Source: Lachnospira sp. UBA4346 (lineage in GTDB: Bacteria; Bacillota; Clostridia; Lachnospirales; Lachnospiraceae). From it: a stretch of 64,000 nt of DNA. The notes under the pieces were generated by a model. The model was not told the origin of the DNA, did no database searches, and saw nothing but the letters and a program-made list of their open reading frames with translations. The position numbers and the translations under genes were made by a program. Positions 18,227 to 27,087 of this stretch are shown here, one piece after another. Numbering within the stretch: the stretch's first letter is position 1; every line of letters starts with the position of its first letter. The DNA lies in contig DGTC01000068.1 in assembly GCA_002394205.1 (NCBI GenBank), positions 124,001 to 188,000 on the forward strand, in the 5' to 3' direction.

Positions 18227-19549
18227 CTAAAACTTAATTTTGTACTTGAGATAAAATTTATAAATCAGATACATCAAAATAAATGTAATAATGTAATAAA
18301 CTGTAATAAATTCATCTGCAACGCTTGTATAATATGCCATCGCCGGAATATAAAATATAAATGCATATTTTATAATGTCTAAATGGCATAATGATTCATT
18401 TGTCTTTCTATAAACTCTTTTGTAATAATAATAACTCAGTAAAAAATACAGAATAAAGATAAATATCAACATTCCAACAAATCCAAAATCAATCATGGAA
18501 ATACCAAATATAGAATCTACATTTCCGGTTACTCTTGACTGTCTTGATATATATACATTTGCAGAGCCCTGAAGAAGTGTTCCTTCTACCCAGCCATGTG
18601 ATTTTCCAAACTGCCATATTGAATTAAAAATCAATTCTCCAAAATGTGTTCCTTTATATGTGGCAAAGCCGGTATTTTCCTTAACACCATATACCAAAAT
18701 CGGTGAACCGATATAATAGGCAATATACTGAAATGATGAAAACGCCGTCGTAATTGGCAAATCGACTGTTTTAATGAAGTTTTTCATATTGGTAAATATG
18801 ATTGTCAAAATGACGACTAACGGCATTCCTCTTTTTAAAATCTTTTGGAGTGCACCTTTTTTCCAATCTCTTTTAACCTTTAGCTGTACATAAAAATATA
18901 CAAACAAACTAAATACAACTCTCAAAATCTCTGTACGAACACCGGTAAATACGGAACATACGCAGGCACATACAATAGATACTGCATACCACCAGTCTTT
19001 CTTCTTCCATTCAGTAGCTCTATTATGCACGAGTATATAACCGTCTACAAAACTGGCAGCCATAATAAACTTAATACCCTGACGTATAATTTTATTCGTT
19101 CCTACCTTATCCGACGACTTAACGGTACCGATAACCTGCAGTCCACTTGCACCTAAAGCTCTACCTGCCCGTACAATATCAAGAATATATAACATTGTTA
19201 ATATAACAGCTAATATTGCAACCAAACGAACCTTCCACATATCAATATCAATTCTTGTATTGGGATGTTCCTCATGCTCTGTCATATACTGTCTCCGGTA
19301 CAAACGATTACCATTCAGATATCTGGCTGCAATCTGTGCAAACAGCATCACAATCAATCCGAATATAATATAAACTGCCGCCTGTGATGAAAACGGCAAA
19401 TTCCACATCGTATTACCAATACAGGCAAATGCAGTGGCAACTGTAATTACAAAAATAGAAAATGTAGCCGGTGCAATCAGACCACTATTTCCAAATGTAT
19501 ATATCGCTAAAAATAACACCACTTCAAACAATAATAGTACATATAACAT
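18227..19549 (-). CDS. Oligosaccharide repeat-unit polymerase (Wzy-like membrane protein)
   Basis: 440 residues with about 11-12 membrane segments. A long extracytoplasmic loop near residues 285-350 contains GIGG-type and FGKSHGWVEG-like glycine-rich segments, typical of O-antigen/EPS polymerases. An arginine-rich cytoplasmic stretch sits around residues 75-100. Wzy proteins share little sequence, so the assignment rests on topology and on its position just before the flippase. It would join lipid-linked repeat units into the polymer. The ATG has a weak GCGAG site. Confidence 0.7.
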   Translation of the reverse strand: MLYVLLLFEVVLFLAIYTFGNSGLIAPATFSIFVITVATAFACIGNTMWNLPFSSQAAVYIIFGLIVMLFAQIAARYLNGNRLYRRQYMTEHEEHPNTRIDIDMWKVRLVAILAVILTMLYILDIVRAGRALGASGLQVIGTVKSSDKVGTNKIIRQGIKFIMAASFVDGYILVHNRATEWKKKDWWYAVSIVCACVCSVFTGVRTEILRVVFSLFVYFYVQLKVKRDWKKGALQKILKRGMPLVVILTIIFTNMKNFIKTVDLPITTAFSSFQYIAYYIGSPILVYGVKENTGFATYKGTHFGELIFNSIWQFGKSHGWVEGTLLQGSANVYISRQSRVTGNVDSIFGISMIDFGFVGMLIFIFILYFLLSYYYYKRVYRKTNESLCHLDIIKYAFIFYIPAMAYYTSVADEFITVYYIITFILMYLIYKFYLKYKIKF

Positions 19550-19577
19550 TTTATTTCTCGCTTTCTTTGTTACGCAC

Positions 19578-20585
19578 CTACTTTATGACATTCAATATCC
19601 GTGTACTCATGCCATACTTTTTCTTCTTTGAAAGAATATGTAACACATACATCAATTGATAATATCCTCCCTTATGACGGTATTTCTTTGGATATTTCAT
19701 CAACCGATTCTGTCTTAACACCTCGTAGCAATCTCTCCATAATGTCTTCGCAGACATATCTCTCACAACTCTATTTCGGTAAAAGATATTCATTGCAAAC
19801 CTTAATGAAAACAGATACACGAGATCATTATATGCCGTCTGATACTTGTGTTCAAAGGCCTTTTTTAATTCCTGTACAAAGTGTATATAATCATCTAAAG
19901 AACCTGCATCCTTCTTCAGAGAAGTACTGACATTCATTCTTCTGGAATATTTGTAAACAACTTCCGGTGCAGTTACGATTGTTTCACATTCTAACCCATA
20001 CTGAATATTAAACATCGTATCTTCCTGCCCAAACTTAAAGAATGTATCAAACTGTAAAGCATGCTCCTGTATAATAGAACGCTTATATAAACAATTCCAT
20101 AAATGTAAAATGGCAATCTGCCTGTCACAATTTAAAATAATTTCATTCTTTTCTAAATCGTTACGATATTCTCTTTCTGCATAGCTGTACACCTGATTAC
20201 TGACTTCCTCATCCTTTTCATTGTACATAAACATATGCTTTCCTGCAATTACCATGTCACAATGATACTTTTGAATATAAGAATCGAATACCTTATAGAT
20301 ATTATCAGCTACCTCATCGTCCTGATCGCAAAAAGATATATATTCTCCTGTTGCTGCTGCAAGTCCGGCATTACGTGCCTTACAGATTCCGCCATTCTCC
20401 TGATTGACTACAACAACTCTCGCATCTTTTGCTGCAAAATCATTGCATACCTCTAAGCTGGAATCCTTTGAACCATCATTGACAAGAATGAGTTCTAATT
20501 CTACATCCCTTTGTTTCAAAATCGCCGGAATACTCTTTGTAATATACTTTGCTCCATTATATATTGGCATTATAATACTTATCAT
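19578..20585 (-). CDS. GT2 family glycosyltransferase
   Basis: About 335 residues beginning MISIIMPIYNGAKYI, the first strand of a GT-A fold. NDGSKDSS follows, then ICKARNAGL, and ISFCDQDDEV as the DXD region (about residue 95). This is typical of family 2 enzymes that use nucleotide-sugar donors. The C-terminal half, with an LWNCLYKRSI and FGQEDTMFN pattern, is common in capsule/EPS transferases. The frame opens at a TTG (20600), but GAGGAG lies 7 bases before the ATG at 20585, so I start there. It overlaps the upstream gene's end by 29 bases, showing translational coupling. The sugar specificity cannot be read from the sequence. Confidence 0.85.
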   Translation of the reverse strand: MISIIMPIYNGAKYITKSIPAILKQRDVELELILVNDGSKDSSLEVCNDFAAKDARVVVVNQENGGICKARNAGLAAATGEYISFCDQDDEVADNIYKVFDSYIQKYHCDMVIAGKHMFMYNEKDEEVSNQVYSYAEREYRNDLEKNEIILNCDRQIAILHLWNCLYKRSIIQEHALQFDTFFKFGQEDTMFNIQYGLECETIVTAPEVVYKYSRRMNVSTSLKKDAGSLDDYIHFVQELKKAFEHKYQTAYNDLVYLFSLRFAMNIFYRNRVVRDMSAKTLWRDCYEVLRQNRLMKYPKKYRHKGGYYQLMYVLHILSKKKKYGMSTRILNVIK

Positions 20586-21588
20586 GTACATACTCCTCAA
20601 AGAAAAAAATACGCTTCAGCCATTCATCTAATGAATACTTTCTGTATACACGTTCATCGATTTCTTCAAATGGACTCTGTACAAATGACTGCTCAATATC
20701 AAGCTGTGTATCCTCTTTATCTACAATCAGAATATTATTCGGATTATAGAAATCATAATGTTTCACTTCACTATTCGTTGTAATCAGCTTCTTTTTCATT
20801 CCAAGACATTCAATCGTACGCATCGTCAGTCCCTTTTGTGTTCCAACTTCATAATCAATAACAATCTTAGATGCACTCATAATCTGATTAACCTTTGCAC
20901 TCGGCAATGACTGAAAAATAAAGTCACTTTTTTTCGCATCTTTAAATGTTTTATTTACATATTTTCCACGAATATAATACAGCATTGATGGAAGATACAA
21001 ATTAAAATTATATTTGTATCCATTATTATCTGCATATTCTTTTACCCGCTTGATAAAAGAATATCTCTTTGAATGTCCAAATCCGACAAAGGAAAAATCA
21101 TATTTCGTATCTATCGGTGCAACATCATCTATCCCATCTGTATAAAATAACGGTAATAATCCAACATTGTCAAGCGTCTGTGCATCCCTCGGATCAAACG
21201 ACAATACTCTGTCAAAATATTTCATTCTTCCTTCTACTTCCGGAATCGTACGAACAGAATCCCAACAGTACAAAATCTTTGGAATATTTGCATATCGCTT
21301 TGATAATTTTTCAACAAACTCATCTGTCAGTCTGGCTGAATTAAGCATAAAAATATAATCATATTCCCGAACTGTAATCTGCTGATATAATGAATCACAG
21401 TACTTTTTTCTTAAAAACATCATCCTCTGATAAATTCTCATCTTCGTATGATTGGTTGTCGGCGCAGAACAATAATAAAATACCTGTCCTCCCATTCTTT
21501 CAATTCGCTCTTTAATAATTGCATCATAATTGTAGAATCCGCCGGAGATAAATAATATTTTCTTTCCTTCTAACATCTGTTCACTCAT
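20557..21588 (-). CDS. CgeB-like / GT-B-fold glycosyltransferase
   Basis: The 343-residue protein starts with a Rossmann-like strand (KKILFISGGFYNYDAII). Its C-terminal half has ASKIVIDYE, GTQKGLTMRTIECLGM and KKLITTNSE. This resembles the second domain of CgeB/YkvP-type glycosyltransferases (PF13524 group), where the Glu of RTIE-type motifs contacts the donor. The N-terminal half is divergent. The ATG abuts the stop of the SDR gene upstream (TAAATG). Position inside operon III indicates a role in repeat-unit assembly; donor and acceptor are unknown. Confidence 0.65.
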   Translation of the reverse strand: MSEQMLEGKKILFISGGFYNYDAIIKERIERMGGQVFYYCSAPTTNHTKMRIYQRMMFLRKKYCDSLYQQITVREYDYIFMLNSARLTDEFVEKLSKRYANIPKILYCWDSVRTIPEVEGRMKYFDRVLSFDPRDAQTLDNVGLLPLFYTDGIDDVAPIDTKYDFSFVGFGHSKRYSFIKRVKEYADNNGYKYNFNLYLPSMLYYIRGKYVNKTFKDAKKSDFIFQSLPSAKVNQIMSASKIVIDYEVGTQKGLTMRTIECLGMKKKLITTNSEVKHYDFYNPNNILIVDKEDTQLDIEQSFVQSPFEEIDERVYRKYSLDEWLKRIFFFEEYVHDKYYNANI

Positions 21589-22425
21589 TTATGCATTTTC
21601 CTTATTTTCAATAATCTTCTTTATTTTAGAATCATCCCCCCAGATTGCCTTAGAATCATATGCTCTATCCGGAAAAGCACCATATTTTAACTGAATATCA
21701 TATCCATTTTCTGTAATAAAACGTTCCACTCTGTCAGCTAACTTTTCCGGTCTGCCGGAACAGATATTAATAATCCCATCAATCTCTGACTGATTCACTG
21801 CACTTGCAACCTGTTCGCAAAATTCTTCATAATCCAGGAAATCATACTGATTCTGTCCCATTGTAAATGGAAACTCTTTTTTTCCTTCCTGTGCTGCTGC
21901 TGCTAATTTAGAGAAAATAGAAGACCCTTTTACAGAATTTCCAACGATATAATATCCTCTTAACCACTGGAATATGCAACCTGATTTCTTACATAACAAT
22001 TCTGTTGCATCTCGAAGCGCATTCTTACTGATTCCATACAAACTCATCGGATGACATGGTGTATCTTCATGAATACTTCCCTCAAAAAATCCGATTTCAT
22101 GCATACTTCCCATGACAGCAACCTGCTTTACTCCAGCCTGAATCATCGTTTCTAAGAACTGATAATGCTTTGGTAAATCTTCTAAATGTGCGTTGGAATT
22201 GTGCACAAATCCATCTCTCCATGCCAAATGAACCAGCACATCCGGCTGTCCAAAATACTCATAAGGATTATCCAATTCAAAAATATTCCCCTCTACCATC
22301 GTAACATGTTCTATTTTCTGGTCACAACGAAAATCAGTTGCAACAATATCCATTCCCTGCGCTGCCATTGCTCTTACAATTCCCTGTCCGAGATAGCCGT
22401 TGGCTCCTGTTACTAATACTTTCAT
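21589..22425 (-). CDS. NAD-dependent epimerase/dehydratase (extended SDR)
   Basis: 278 residues with a GANGYLGQG nucleotide-binding loop at the N-terminus and a VLVHLAW strand. A catalytic-type tyrosine-lysine pair is present in LYGISKNAL (YxxxK, about residue 133). This is the layout of GalE/RfbD-like extended SDRs that epimerise, reduce or dehydrate nucleotide sugars. At 278 residues it is short for the group. Two ATGs are adjacent; the second (22425) is better spaced from AAGGAG. The substrate is not identifiable; operon context suggests a nucleotide sugar for the Wzx/Wzy polymer. Confidence 0.75.
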   Translation of the reverse strand: MKVLVTGANGYLGQGIVRAMAAQGMDIVATDFRCDQKIEHVTMVEGNIFELDNPYEYFGQPDVLVHLAWRDGFVHNSNAHLEDLPKHYQFLETMIQAGVKQVAVMGSMHEIGFFEGSIHEDTPCHPMSLYGISKNALRDATELLCKKSGCIFQWLRGYYIVGNSVKGSSIFSKLAAAAQEGKKEFPFTMGQNQYDFLDYEEFCEQVASAVNQSEIDGIINICSGRPEKLADRVERFITENGYDIQLKYGAFPDRAYDSKAIWGDDSKIKKIIENKENA

Positions 22426-22440
22426 CATTTTCTCCTTTTT

Positions 22441-23748
22441 CTATTTGTTCTGTAAGTCACTGCACTGTTTCATCAATGAACCATGCTGTATACCGACCTC
22501 ATTATTATACGACGTAATTTTATGAACCACCTCATCACGATTTGCAACCAACTGCTCAAACTTCTTTTTTAACAGTTCTGCATTTACATCATAAATAGAA
22601 ATCGCATAATCATCTAAACCGATATCATGCATAATTCCCTGTGCTTTATTTCCAACATAGCAGATTGCCATTCCCGGTACCCCTGAACTAAGCGAAAAAA
22701 TTACAGAGTGAAAACGTGTTCCTACAATATAATCACACATTTTATAAATTGCTTTCAAATCATAACAGTTATAAGTCTTATTTGATACAAAACGATATTC
22801 TTCTTCGTTCAACATCTGTGTCACTTCACGAATACATTCTCCGTCATTTTCATGTGCATTAACTGCCAATGTATGTTCCACAATAACCGGCATATATCCT
22901 GATGCATACAACCACTTAATGTATTTTGCCATTTCTTTTTTGAATGTAATATATGCTTTCTGTGGGTTTTCTGATTTTGGAAAACGGTATGGACGCATTG
23001 TCATGGCAACCAGTGGTCTGTCAGACGGAAGATTATACTTTTCCATAATTTGTGTTCGGTCTAACGCTGACTCCTGTAATCCAAACGCAAGATCCGGATA
23101 CACCGGCAAGTCTATTCCCAAATCCCGCTTTACCATATCTGCAGAATAGCTTTCTCTTGCCGTAACAAATGTACAGCAGTCAAATGCCTTTTTTGCTATT
23201 TTTTTAACAAGCGGTCCTTCAAACGGTCCAAATGAATTTGGCATAATATAGATTGGCTTTTTTAACGCCTTTGCAAGAAAAATATGGAAACACCAGAAAT
23301 ACATGGAATATGTGGATGACAACCCACCATACGTCTGAAACAACCCGCCACCTTTTACAAATACCGCATCAGCCGCTTCCATTACCTTTAGTGCTTTCTT
23401 CTTTTCACGGCTCATAAATACCTTTGCAATGGCACGTGTTGGCTTAGATAAATAAAATAAACTTCCCAAAAAATCAAAAATAGATACAAATCCCCATTTC
23501 AATTTCAAGGACATATTATAATGAATATTTGACTTATTTTTAAATACACGGGATGGATGTTCCATAATCGGTTTAATAATGTGTATCCCCTGTTTTTTAC
23601 TCTGCTCTACAGGTTCATTTTCCTCGGCTGTCAAATAGAATTTTCCTGAAAATCCATTCTCTTCTGCCAGTCTTTTTGTTTCCCATACAAGTGCCTGATC
23701 TCCTCTGTTTAGATCTGAGCACCCTGGAATAATCACATATTTTTTCAT
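22441..23748 (-). CDS. Polysaccharide pyruvyl transferase family protein
   Basis: About 435 residues. The start VIIPGCSDLNRGDQALVW matches the N-terminal loop of PF04230 proteins. FVKGGGLFQTYGG, MPNSFGPFEGP and VGTRFHSVIFSLSSGVP correspond to the family's glycine-rich loop, substrate strand and conserved GxRfH motif. It is larger than the 385-residue homologue at 15651 and only distantly similar, so the two may act on different acceptors. An ATG at 23760 has no ribosome site. The one at 23748 has GGAG six bases upstream, so I use it. It sits between a GT4 and an SDR gene in operon III. Confidence 0.75.
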   Translation of the reverse strand: MKKYVIIPGCSDLNRGDQALVWETKRLAEENGFSGKFYLTAEENEPVEQSKKQGIHIIKPIMEHPSRVFKNKSNIHYNMSLKLKWGFVSIFDFLGSLFYLSKPTRAIAKVFMSREKKKALKVMEAADAVFVKGGGLFQTYGGLSSTYSMYFWCFHIFLAKALKKPIYIMPNSFGPFEGPLVKKIAKKAFDCCTFVTARESYSADMVKRDLGIDLPVYPDLAFGLQESALDRTQIMEKYNLPSDRPLVAMTMRPYRFPKSENPQKAYITFKKEMAKYIKWLYASGYMPVIVEHTLAVNAHENDGECIREVTQMLNEEEYRFVSNKTYNCYDLKAIYKMCDYIVGTRFHSVIFSLSSGVPGMAICYVGNKAQGIMHDIGLDDYAISIYDVNAELLKKKFEQLVANRDEVVHKITSYNNEVGIQHGSLMKQCSDLQNK

Positions 23749-23759
23749 TTTTTTCTCCA

Positions 23760-24848
23760 TTATCTGTTCATAGCCTCTTCATATATTTCAATATAACGCT
23801 GTGCCATAACATCTGTATTATATTCTGTTAAAATTTCCTGATATGCTGCATCAATGAATTTTGTCTGTCTCTCATTGATACATTCTTGAATGGCAGCCGT
23901 ATAATCTGCAACAGATGTACATACAAACCCATTCTTACCATTATGAATAACATCTCTGTTTCCGATTACATTACTTACAATGCACATTTTCTTCATATAC
24001 ATCGCTTCTAACAGGGAAATCGGCAATCCCTCCCACAAAGACGGCAGCATGAAAATATCGGCTCTTGTAAGAATTTCTAAAGCCTCTTTTCTTTTTACCC
24101 AACCGGTAATCTCAATATTAGGGGCAGTCAGCTGTTCTCTTAAATCCCCATCGCCAATCCAGATAAAATGAACTTCCGGCATCGCCAATGCAATTTTATT
24201 AAACAGTTTCGGATTCTTCTGATAACTGATTCTTCCTAATGTTGCAACAGTACGTGCCGCATCCGGTGCCGCTTGTAATGTTGAAACAATCGCATCTATT
24301 TCTTTACAATTCACTCCGTTATTTACATAGCGTGCGTTTTTTGTAAGTTTTAAACTTTCTTTGTGCTCACCCTCACTGCAACTTATCGTCGTACAATACT
24401 TTCTTGCAGAAAACTTTTCGATATAATAAAAAAGCTTTCTCTTCATACTAGCATAGTCTTCCATCAGGAAGCTATATCCATGCGGCGTATAAAACAATGG
24501 AACTTTCTTACCATTAAACGCCCAGCGTCCAAGGATTCCGGCTTTTGATGAATGTAAATGAATAACATCCGGCTGAATCTTACGTGCTACGCGCTTCACT
24601 TCTAAGAATGCCTTTAAATCTGAATTCGGTGAAATGCTTCTTGTCATATTATTTGATTTGATTAAATGAACTCTATCATCAAAATAATTCTTATAATCCT
24701 TTGGTGTCTGAGGACGTTCCGCATACAAAATGTATACATCATATTTGTCTGCCAATTTATTTGCCATTGCAACAACATAGGTAAACACTCCGCCGCCCAT
24801 TGCCTCAACAATATATAAAATCTTCTTTTTCATTGCACTTTCCTTCAT
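23760..24848 (-). CDS. GT4 family glycosyltransferase
   Basis: The 362-residue GT-B enzyme has the N-terminal glycine-rich VEAMGGGVFTYV loop and VIHLHSSKAGILGR. Its GT4 C-terminal donor domain includes TLGRISYQKNP, FIWIGDGDLR, ITGWV.RKEAL and the EX7E segment PSLWEGLPISLLEAMYM. The layout resembles enzymes such as PssE/CapM or RfaB-type hexose transferases. Its stop overlaps the next frame by one base (TAATG). AGGA-type sites occur before both the first and the sixth codon, so the exact start is uncertain by 15 bases. Donor sugar unknown. Confidence 0.85.
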   Translation of the reverse strand: MKESAMKKKILYIVEAMGGGVFTYVVAMANKLADKYDVYILYAERPQTPKDYKNYFDDRVHLIKSNNMTRSISPNSDLKAFLEVKRVARKIQPDVIHLHSSKAGILGRWAFNGKKVPLFYTPHGYSFLMEDYASMKRKLFYYIEKFSARKYCTTISCSEGEHKESLKLTKNARYVNNGVNCKEIDAIVSTLQAAPDAARTVATLGRISYQKNPKLFNKIALAMPEVHFIWIGDGDLREQLTAPNIEITGWVKRKEALEILTRADIFMLPSLWEGLPISLLEAMYMKKMCIVSNVIGNRDVIHNGKNGFVCTSVADYTAAIQECINERQTKFIDAAYQEILTEYNTDVMAQRYIEIYEEAMNR

Positions 24849-24862
24849 CGTTAATATCCTAA

Positions 24863-25318
24863 TTACTGCAACACTACATCGCCTTGTCGAGTCAACAGTA
24901 CGACCTTATATTCAAAATTTCTGTCTACAATAAAATATAAATCTGAAACCTGTGTCTGTGTTGATTGAGAAACAAATGTTAAATCCCCAACACCTTTTTG
25001 CTTTAATATCTGATACATCTGTGGCAGGGCAGTTTCTACAACGCTTAATGTCACTCCCCTGTTCGAGCCAATTCGAAATTTTCTCTCCTGATTTCTTGAA
25101 AGACTTCGAATCACTTCGTCCTGAATTGCTTCATCCTGCAACGCTTCTCCAATGACATTTTGTATAAACACAATTGTCTGCTGATCCTGCTCTTCTCTGA
25201 CACCCTCTGCCTTTTCAACTTTTTCCGGAATAAAAAACACTGCAATCAAAGCCATACAGCATAACATTCCTAAGAATATTAGTATTTGTTTTATCTGTTC
25301 TTTCCACTTCTTAGACAT
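24863..25318 (-). CDS. Membrane-anchored protein of unknown function in the polysaccharide operon
   Basis: About 151 residues with a basic N-terminus, one membrane helix (about residues 10-30) and then an acidic, glutamine-rich segment. The exported domain of about 100 residues ends in repeated beta-strand-like stretches (LYFIVDRNF, YKVVLLTRQGDVVL). I recognise no family. The frame opens at TTG 25333, but GGAG lies nine bases before the ATG at 25318. It sits between the initiating transferase gene and the first GT4, where chain-length or attachment factors are often encoded. That link is only positional. Confidence 0.6.
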   Translation of the reverse strand: MSKKWKEQIKQILIFLGMLCCMALIAVFFIPEKVEKAEGVREEQDQQTIVFIQNVIGEALQDEAIQDEVIRSLSRNQERKFRIGSNRGVTLSVVETALPQMYQILKQKGVGDLTFVSQSTQTQVSDLYFIVDRNFEYKVVLLTRQGDVVLQ

Positions 25319-25342
25319 ATCTGTATTCTCCAATACGCTGTT

Positions 25343-26773
25343 TTATTTACCGCCTTCTGTTAATACCATTGCAACCGTCTTAAACAAAATCTTTATATCC
25401 AGTCCAAGACTCCAATTATCAATATAATCTAAATCCATCTTCACAACGTCTTCAAAATCTTCTACGGTGTTTCGCCCATATGCCTGCCACATTCCAGTAA
25501 TTCCAGGCTTCATTGACAGTCTTCTCTTATGATGTGCTCCGTACTGCTTAAACTCTCCAACCGTTGGCGGACGCGTTCCTACCAGACTCATATCCCCCAT
25601 CAGTACATTGATAAACTGCGGCAGTTCATCAATACTTGTCTTACGGATAAACTTTCCTACCTTTGTAATTCGTGGATCATCTGTCATTTTAAACATCAAA
25701 CCACTCATTTCATTCTGTGCCATCAATTCTTTTTTACGTTCTTCTGCATCTATATACATAGAACGAAATTTATAAATATAGAAATAACGACCATTCTTTC
25801 CAACTCGTTTTTGTTTAAAAAACAATGGTCCTTTGGATTCTATTTTAATGGCAGGTGCCACAAAAATCATAGCTATAATCATAATGATTAAGCCCACAAA
25901 GCCGCCTAAAATATCCATCAGACGTTTGATTGCCATCGCACGGTAATCATAAAAACGATTTGCAAATGTTACAACCGGTGTTCCATTAATTTTACCAAAT
26001 GTTGACGCAAAATCAGAAAAATAATCCATAACAGCCAACTTCAAATGTACTGCAACACCCATATTTTCTAACTTTAAAATCGTATCCTGCAAAGAAGATA
26101 CTCTGTCATACGGCACATTAATATAGACCTCATCTACAATTTCATTCTTAATATACTGCATCATTGTGTGTGCATTTGCTACAATTGGAATATCTTCTAT
26201 CTTCTGTCCTGTCATATCTGCATCTACAATCGCAATTCCAATCACTCTGCGCATCCAATTTTCTTTATCATTCATTTGTGCAACAACCGTCTTTACATTT
26301 GCTTGTGTTGTAATAATAAGCATGTGAAGCACGTCATTTTTTGCGCTGCGAATATGCACAAGATATCCTTTCACAGCAACTCTTGTAAGAAGCATCAGCA
26401 CTGCACCAAAAATAAGCGTAAATACATAAAGTCCCCTCGGAAAGCCTTCTTTATTCGCAGATGTTCTGCTCAACAATTCACTGATTGCTATAATTCCTCC
26501 CATTAAGGCACATTTATATACAACCGACTTTCCTTCTTCATAGATTCCACGCACCGTAAAATTCTTATTTCCATTATAAAATAATGACACCAATAAAAAT
26601 GCTACCATTACCACTGTTATATTTGCGCTCATTAAAACATTTGCATACGCAACGCTCAGATTCTTGTATCCTATCATCCATGCAATACCAGAACCATAAT
26701 ATCCAAGCAACAGACTAACCAGGTCTGTTAAAAACAAAACGACATTCTGAATCCGTTCTTTCGTTTGATTCAT
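25343..26773 (-). CDS. Polyprenyl glycosylphosphotransferase (WbaP/WcaJ-type initiating enzyme)
   Basis: 476 residues: four N-terminal membrane helices, a central nucleotide-binding-like domain (about 130-255), a fifth membrane helix (about 285-308) and the PF02397 bacterial sugar-transferase domain. The latter shows GPLFFKQKRVGKNG, IYKFRSMYIDAE, KTSIDELPQFINVL and MSLVGTRPP, the catalytic Asp-Glu and nucleotide-binding signatures. It should transfer a sugar-1-phosphate to undecaprenyl phosphate, starting repeat-unit assembly. It is the first gene of operon III, preceded by a long leader with promoter-like boxes. The ribosome site is GGAGAGG. Confidence 0.92.
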   Translation of the reverse strand: MNQTKERIQNVVLFLTDLVSLLLGYYGSGIAWMIGYKNLSVAYANVLMSANITVVMVAFLLVSLFYNGNKNFTVRGIYEEGKSVVYKCALMGGIIAISELLSRTSANKEGFPRGLYVFTLIFGAVLMLLTRVAVKGYLVHIRSAKNDVLHMLIITTQANVKTVVAQMNDKENWMRRVIGIAIVDADMTGQKIEDIPIVANAHTMMQYIKNEIVDEVYINVPYDRVSSLQDTILKLENMGVAVHLKLAVMDYFSDFASTFGKINGTPVVTFANRFYDYRAMAIKRLMDILGGFVGLIIMIIAMIFVAPAIKIESKGPLFFKQKRVGKNGRYFYIYKFRSMYIDAEERKKELMAQNEMSGLMFKMTDDPRITKVGKFIRKTSIDELPQFINVLMGDMSLVGTRPPTVGEFKQYGAHHKRRLSMKPGITGMWQAYGRNTVEDFEDVVKMDLDYIDNWSLGLDIKILFKTVAMVLTEGGK

Positions 26774-26955
26774 CTTCCCTCTCCTATCACCAAATCTGTT
26801 ATCATTCTATCATTTGTCTTTTTTTCTGTAAAGCACCCTTTGATTATAATATTTGATAAAATGTCGTGTAAAATACATACATACCATAATATAGAGTATC
26901 TTTTTTATATTTTTTCGCATTAGAACAATTTTATTAAATCTCTGCAAACTAAATT

Positions 26956-26983
26956 AGTATAGCACAATTATGCTGTCTTGCAA
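26956..26983 (-). promoter_or_regulatory. Probable promoter of operon III
   Basis: Minus-strand TTGCAA (26983-26978), 16 bases, TATACT (26961-26956) with TG one base before the -10 (extended -10). It lies about 180 bases upstream of the initiating transferase gene. Confidence 0.5.
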
Positions 26984-27031
26984 AGATTATCATTCATACC
27001 GTTTTGTTAAATTCTTGCATTTTACATATTG

Positions 27032-27065
27032 AAAAAGGAATGTCCTCTTAAGAACACTCCCTTTT
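27032..27065 (-). terminator. Rho-independent terminator after the acyltransferase gene
   Basis: Arms of about 15 bases pair completely, allowing G-U pairs, with a tight loop (TTAA region). They are followed by TTTTT on the minus strand, about 25 bases past the stop at 27088. Confidence 0.8.
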
Positions 27066-27087
27066 CATCCTAAACGATTGTCTAAAA

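Larger units (their letters stand above)
26774..27087 (-). other. 314-base intergenic region: operon III promoter/leader and upstream terminator
   Basis: It holds the acyltransferase terminator (27032-27065), the best promoter match (26956-26983) and an A/T-rich leader. Two further boxes lie inside the leader on the minus strand: TTTACA-18-TATAAT and TTTACA-17-TAGAAT. The start site is therefore not settled, and the leader may be about 180 or under 50 bases. I see no riboswitch family that I recognise. Confidence 0.6.
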
